Shown here piece by piece: positions 12,970-15,681 of a stretch of DNA of 15,681 nt (positions within the stretch are counted from its first letter, which is position 1; the number at the start of each line of letters is the position of its first letter). The stretch is taken from positions 1 through 15,681 of the forward strand of contig JACCSF010000041.1 in NCBI GenBank assembly GCA_013813135.1, given 5' to 3'. Both the position numbers and the translations under genes were made by a program. Below the pieces are notes generated by a model that saw only the letters and a program-made list of their open reading frames with translations, did no database searches and was not told where the DNA came from. Source of the stretch: Thermoleophilaceae bacterium (GTDB lineage Bacteria > Actinomycetota > Thermoleophilia > Solirubrobacterales > Thermoleophilaceae).

Positions 12970-13907
12970 TGCGCGTCGACCTCATGATCGAGGGCCAGGA
13001 GGACGTGACCTGGGATGACTGGCGCGCGCTCGCGGCCGCCTGCGAGCAGCACCGGATCGCGACGCTGTTTCGATCCGACCACTATCTCTCGGTCGACGGC
13101 AAGCAGGAGCGCGGGTCCTTGGACGCGTGGGCCACGATCGCCGCCCTCGCCGCCGTCACGAGCACGCTCCGGTTCGGGACGCTGGTCTCGCCGGCCACGT
13201 TCCGGCACCCGTCTGAGCTCGCCAAGGTCGTGACGACGGCCGACCACGTATCGGGCGGCCGTGTGGAGCTGGGCCTCGGCACCGGCTGGCTGGAGGCCGA
13301 GCACGCGGCCTACGGCTTCCCCTTCCCCCCGCTCGGTGAGCGGATGGAGATGCTGGAGGAGCAGCTCCAGCTCGTGAGGCACGAGTGGGCCGACGGGCCC
13401 GTCTCCTTCGAGGGCCGCCACTACCGCACTCACGAGCTCGACGCGCTGCCCAAGCCGACCCGGCGCCCGAACCTGATCGTCGGCGGACGGGGCGGCCCGC
13501 GCTCGATCCGCCTCGCGTCCGCCAGCGCCGACGAGTACAACACCGTCAACAAGACCGCCGCGGAGTGCGCGGCCGTGCGCGAGCAGCTCGAGGCCGCCTG
13601 CGAGAAGGCCGGCCGCGACCCGATCCCGCTGTCGCTGATGACCGGCTGGCTCGCCGGTGAGGACCGCACGGAGCTGCTCGACCGCGCCGGGCGGCTCGCC
13701 GAGTTACGCGGCAATCCCGCGCCGCCCGAGCGGATCCTGGACGAGCTGCCCGAGAGCTTCATCGCCGGCACGCTCGACGAAGGCGTCGAGCGCCTGCGCG
13801 AGCTGGCCGCGGCCGGCGTCGAGCGCGTGATGCTGCAGCACCTGCTCCACCGCGACCTGGACGCGGTCGAGCAGATCGGGCGGGTCGCGCGCGGGCTTGT
13901 CGGCTGA
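12969..13907 (+). CDS. LLM-class F420-dependent oxidoreductase
   Basis: The product has 312 residues of the luciferase-like monooxygenase TIM-barrel family. The N-terminus VRVDLMIEGQEDVTWDDWRA leads to FRSDHYLS, then STLRFGTLVSPATFRHPSELAK and ADHVSGGRVELGLGTGWLEAEH, the classical cofactor-binding strands. LPKPTRRPNLIVGGRGGPRSIRLA near the C-terminal half is also typical. The actinobacterial subgroup with these features uses reduced coenzyme F420 rather than FMN; this is a family-level inference. The substrate is unknown. The GTG at 12969 shares its G with the TAG of the preceding gene (TAGTG), a translationally coupled overlap, and no other start would keep the first barrel strand. It ends 41 bases before the phosphohexomutase start. 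Confidence 0.88.
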   Translation: MRVDLMIEGQEDVTWDDWRALAAACEQHRIATLFRSDHYLSVDGKQERGSLDAWATIAALAAVTSTLRFGTLVSPATFRHPSELAKVVTTADHVSGGRVELGLGTGWLEAEHAAYGFPFPPLGERMEMLEEQLQLVRHEWADGPVSFEGRHYRTHELDALPKPTRRPNLIVGGRGGPRSIRLASASADEYNTVNKTAAECAAVREQLEAACEKAGRDPIPLSLMTGWLAGEDRTELLDRAGRLAELRGNPAPPERILDELPESFIAGTLDEGVERLRELAAAGVERVMLQHLLHRDLDAVEQIGRVARGLVG

Positions 13908-13934
13908 GCTGAGCGCTTTGCGATGCGCGTGACG

Positions 13935-13940
13935 TAGGCT
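13935..13940 (+). promoter_or_regulatory. -10 box TAGGCT, leaderless start of the phosphohexomutase
   Basis: TAGGCT ends 8 bases before the GTG at 13949 and no ribosome site is present. The same hexamer stands 6 bases before the start of the left-edge gene. Confidence 0.55.
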
Positions 13941-13948
13941 CCCCGGCC

Positions 13949-15319
13949 GTGATCGACGACTCGATCTTCAAGGCCTACGACGTCCGGGGCATCTACCGGG
14001 ACCAGATGGACGAGCAGCTCGCCTACCGGATCGGGCGCGCATTCCCGCGCGTGCTCGCCGACCTACAAGGCGGGTCACCGTCGGAGCAGCGCGTCGCCCT
14101 CGGCCGGGACATGCGCCTCTCGGCCCCTTCGATGGCGGAGGCGTACGCCCGCGGCATCGCCGACGAGGGCGCGGACGTGCTCGACGTGGGGATGGTCGGC
14201 ACGGAGATGCTCTACTGGACGGTCGGGTCGCGCGAGCTCGACGGCGGCCTGATGTGCACCGCCTCGCACAACCCGAAGGCCTATACCGGCGCCAAGCTCG
14301 TCAAGCGCGGCGCCCTCGCGCTGTCGGGGGACTCCGGGATCGGAGAGCTGCGCGACATGGTCATGGCCGGAGAGCCCGGCGAGCCGGCCGCCCAGCCGGG
14401 ACGCATCGAGCACGAGGACGTGAGCGAGGCATTCCGCGAAGCCGCCCTCGGCTACATCGACCCCGCGCGGGTGGGCTCGCTGCGCGTGGTGCTGGACGGC
14501 GGCAACGGGATGGCAGGCCCGATGGTGGGCCCGCTGCTGGACTCCTTCCCGCTCGAGCGGATCGAGACCTACTGGGAGCCGGACGGGGAGTTGCCCGACC
14601 ACGAGCCCAATCCGCTGCTGGAGGAGAACCGCCGGTTCATAGTGAAACGGGTGCGCGAGGAAAACGCTGATTTGGGCATCGCCTGGGACGGCGACGCCGA
14701 TCGCTGCTTCTTCATCGACGACGCCGGCGAGTTCGTCGCCGGCGATTTCCTCACTGCGCTGCTCGCCGAGGCGTTGCTGCGCAAGGAGCCGGGCGCGACC
14801 GTGCTCTATGACGTGCGCGCCTCCCGCGCTGTGCGCGACGTCGTCGAGCGCTCGGGCGGGACCGCCGAGGTCAACCGCGTCGGCCACGCCTTCTTCAAGA
14901 CGCGCATGCGGGACACCGGCGCGGCCTTCGGAGGCGAGGTGTCCGGCCACTACTACTTCCGCGACTTCTACTGCGCCGACTCGGGCTCGATTCCCGCGCT
15001 GCTGATCCTGGAGCTGCTGTCGGTCGAGGGCAAGCGGATGACCGAGCTGCTCGAGCCGCTGCGGTCGCGCTACTTCATCTCCGGAGAGATCAACTCGGAG
15101 GTCTCCGACCAGGACGCGAAGATGGAGGAGATAGCCGAGCGCTACTCCGACGGCGAGCAGAGCCACCTCGACGGGATCTCGGTCGACTACGACGACTGGC
15201 ATTTCAACGTGAGGCCCTCCAACACCGAGCCGCTGCTGCGGCTCAACCTGGAGTCGCTCGCGTCGCGCGAGCACATGGAGGAGAAGCGCGACGAGGTGCT
15301 GGGCCTGATCCGCTCCTGA
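13949..15319 (+). CDS. manB: Phosphomannomutase/phosphoglucomutase
   Basis: The product has 456 residues of the alpha-D-phosphohexomutase superfamily, full length and cytosolic. FKAYDVRGIY opens domain 1. Ser106 in TASHNPKAYTGAK is the phosphoserine. The metal loop is DGDADRC with Asp247, Asp249 and Asp251. GGEVSGHYYFRDFYCADSG at 328-346 is the sugar-specificity loop, and RPSNTEPLLR at 422-431 binds the substrate phosphate. The GEVSGHYYF loop is the type seen in dual phosphomannomutase/phosphoglucomutase enzymes (AlgC/ManB) rather than GlmM, so it probably supplies mannose-1-phosphate or glucose-1-phosphate for nucleotide sugars. The GTG start has a TAGGCT box 8 bases upstream (leaderless). 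Nearby sugar dehydratase and glycosyltransferase genes fit a surface-glycan role. Confidence 0.92.
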   Translation: MIDDSIFKAYDVRGIYRDQMDEQLAYRIGRAFPRVLADLQGGSPSEQRVALGRDMRLSAPSMAEAYARGIADEGADVLDVGMVGTEMLYWTVGSRELDGGLMCTASHNPKAYTGAKLVKRGALALSGDSGIGELRDMVMAGEPGEPAAQPGRIEHEDVSEAFREAALGYIDPARVGSLRVVLDGGNGMAGPMVGPLLDSFPLERIETYWEPDGELPDHEPNPLLEENRRFIVKRVREENADLGIAWDGDADRCFFIDDAGEFVAGDFLTALLAEALLRKEPGATVLYDVRASRAVRDVVERSGGTAEVNRVGHAFFKTRMRDTGAAFGGEVSGHYYFRDFYCADSGSIPALLILELLSVEGKRMTELLEPLRSRYFISGEINSEVSDQDAKMEEIAERYSDGEQSHLDGISVDYDDWHFNVRPSNTEPLLRLNLESLASREHMEEKRDEVLGLIRS

Positions 15320-15681
15320 CGATCGCGGCTGCCGCGCCGAGCCATAGCCCGGCCGCGCCGCCCAGCATCGCCCAGCCGAGCGGCCCGAGCTCGCGCTGGG
15401 CGCCACGGGACCGGCGCCCGATCGTGCCGAGGCCGGGCTCGATCCTCATCGAGCGCTTGATCGCCTTGGCGTAGGCCGTGGCCAGCGACACCGCCTCCGC
15501 GCTCTCGGGCGCCTCGACTCCGATCGCGAAATCGAGCCGGGAGGTCAGCTGGACCTTGGAGTGCTCGCGCAGCCAGCCTGCGGATCGGCCGCGGCGGCCG
15601 GCGAGCGCCACGGCCCGCTGGAGCACCGGGCCGCTGCGGGCGAGCTCGAGGCCCTGCCGGCCGCCGTAGGCCGGCGAGACG
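15243..15681 (-). CDS. C-terminal part of a possible Wzz-like polysaccharide chain-length protein
   Basis: An open minus-strand frame enters from the right edge and ends at 15243, overlapping the 3' end of the convergent phosphohexomutase gene by 77 bases. The visible 145 residues begin in the order seen before the last helix of Wzz/Wzc-type co-polymerases: LELARSGPVLQRAVALAG (the 'modelled lysis' of a barrel helix), LTSRLDFAIGVEAPESAEAV (the 'conflict of dated pairs' strand followed by the region where Wzz has dPxxAaxiaNa), SLATAYAKAIKR, then one membrane helix, LGWAMLGGAAGLWLGAAAAI. The tail after it is Pro/Arg-rich. Such proteins control O-antigen, capsule or exopolysaccharide length in the inner membrane. 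The match is by pattern only; a generic membrane protein is the alternative. Confidence 0.5.
   Translation of the reverse strand, partial: VSPAYGGRQGLELARSGPVLQRAVALAGRRGRSAGWLREHSKVQLTSRLDFAIGVEAPESAEAVSLATAYAKAIKRSMRIEPGLGTIGRRSRGAQRELGPLGWAMLGGAAGLWLGAAAAIVRSGSGPAPRRASPPCARATRATPG

Noticed and set aside
14075..15406. Long minus-strand frame (443 codons) opposite the phosphohexomutase
   Set aside because: It is fully antisense to a gene with all catalytic motifs, and its own composition is Arg/Ala/His-rich with no family features.
1..15681. Amber (TAG) recoding to explain the internal TAG codons
   Set aside because: At least five genes here use TAG as their natural stop, and other genes are broken by frameshifts and a deletion, so ordinary mutation or sequence error is simpler.
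1..15681. CRISPR array, insertion sequence or prophage
   Set aside because: No regularly spaced repeats, transposase, integrase, terminal inverted repeats or phage structural genes are visible on either strand.

Overview
The window is very GC-rich, with dense, short-spaced genes, many GTG/TTG starts and start codons lying only 6-8 bases after a TAnnnT box. It carries an F420-type luciferase-like oxidoreductase, a CysO sulfur carrier and many SnoaL-like proteins. Together these suggest a soil-type actinobacterium, probably Thermoleophilia/Solirubrobacterales. This is inference from gene content and style, not from a marker gene.

Left part (1-8550). A truncated charged small protein runs off the left edge on the minus strand. 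It is followed by a SnoaL remnant with its middle deleted and a ferritin-like/helical hypothetical protein (615-1109). A minus-strand set comes next (3801 down to 1221): a small hypothetical protein, a membrane-anchored alpha/beta hydrolase with an Asp nucleophile, and a GT4 glycosyltransferase interrupted by an in-frame TAG. On the plus strand follow an isochorismatase-like cysteine hydrolase, two damaged SnoaL-like genes (one TAG nonsense, one frameshift), a multi-pass glycosyltransferase-like membrane protein broken at a C5 run, two small proteins and a flippase-like (LPG synthase transmembrane type) membrane protein. A weak minus-strand ORF lies at 8253-8513.

Centre (8550-11220, minus strand). 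A SAM-I riboswitch with a terminator hairpin leads a threonine-synthase-like gene. This is followed 13 bases later by cysO, a sulfur carrier ending in Gly-Gly, and then by a CDP-glucose 4,6-dehydratase-like sugar-nucleotide gene. Putting a ThrC homologue and a CysO protein under SAM control suggests that this pair may make homocysteine (or otherwise serve sulfur/methionine metabolism) rather than simply threonine. This is the most interesting hypothesis in the window.

Right part (11288-15681). On the plus strand lie a CorA-type Mg2+ channel, an NAD(P)-binding NmrA/SDR-like protein and an F420-type LLM oxidoreductase, tightly packed, then a phosphomannomutase/phosphoglucomutase with its own leaderless promoter. 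At the right edge, on the minus strand, is the C-terminal part of a protein that looks like a Wzz-type polysaccharide chain-length regulator. With the glycosyltransferases, the sugar-nucleotide dehydratase and the phosphohexomutase, this points to surface-polysaccharide metabolism around the window.

The interrupted genes are concentrated left of 6800. Genes in the right half are intact, except for a possible problem at the corA start. Whether this is real decay of an accessory region or sequencing/assembly error cannot be settled from the sequence alone.
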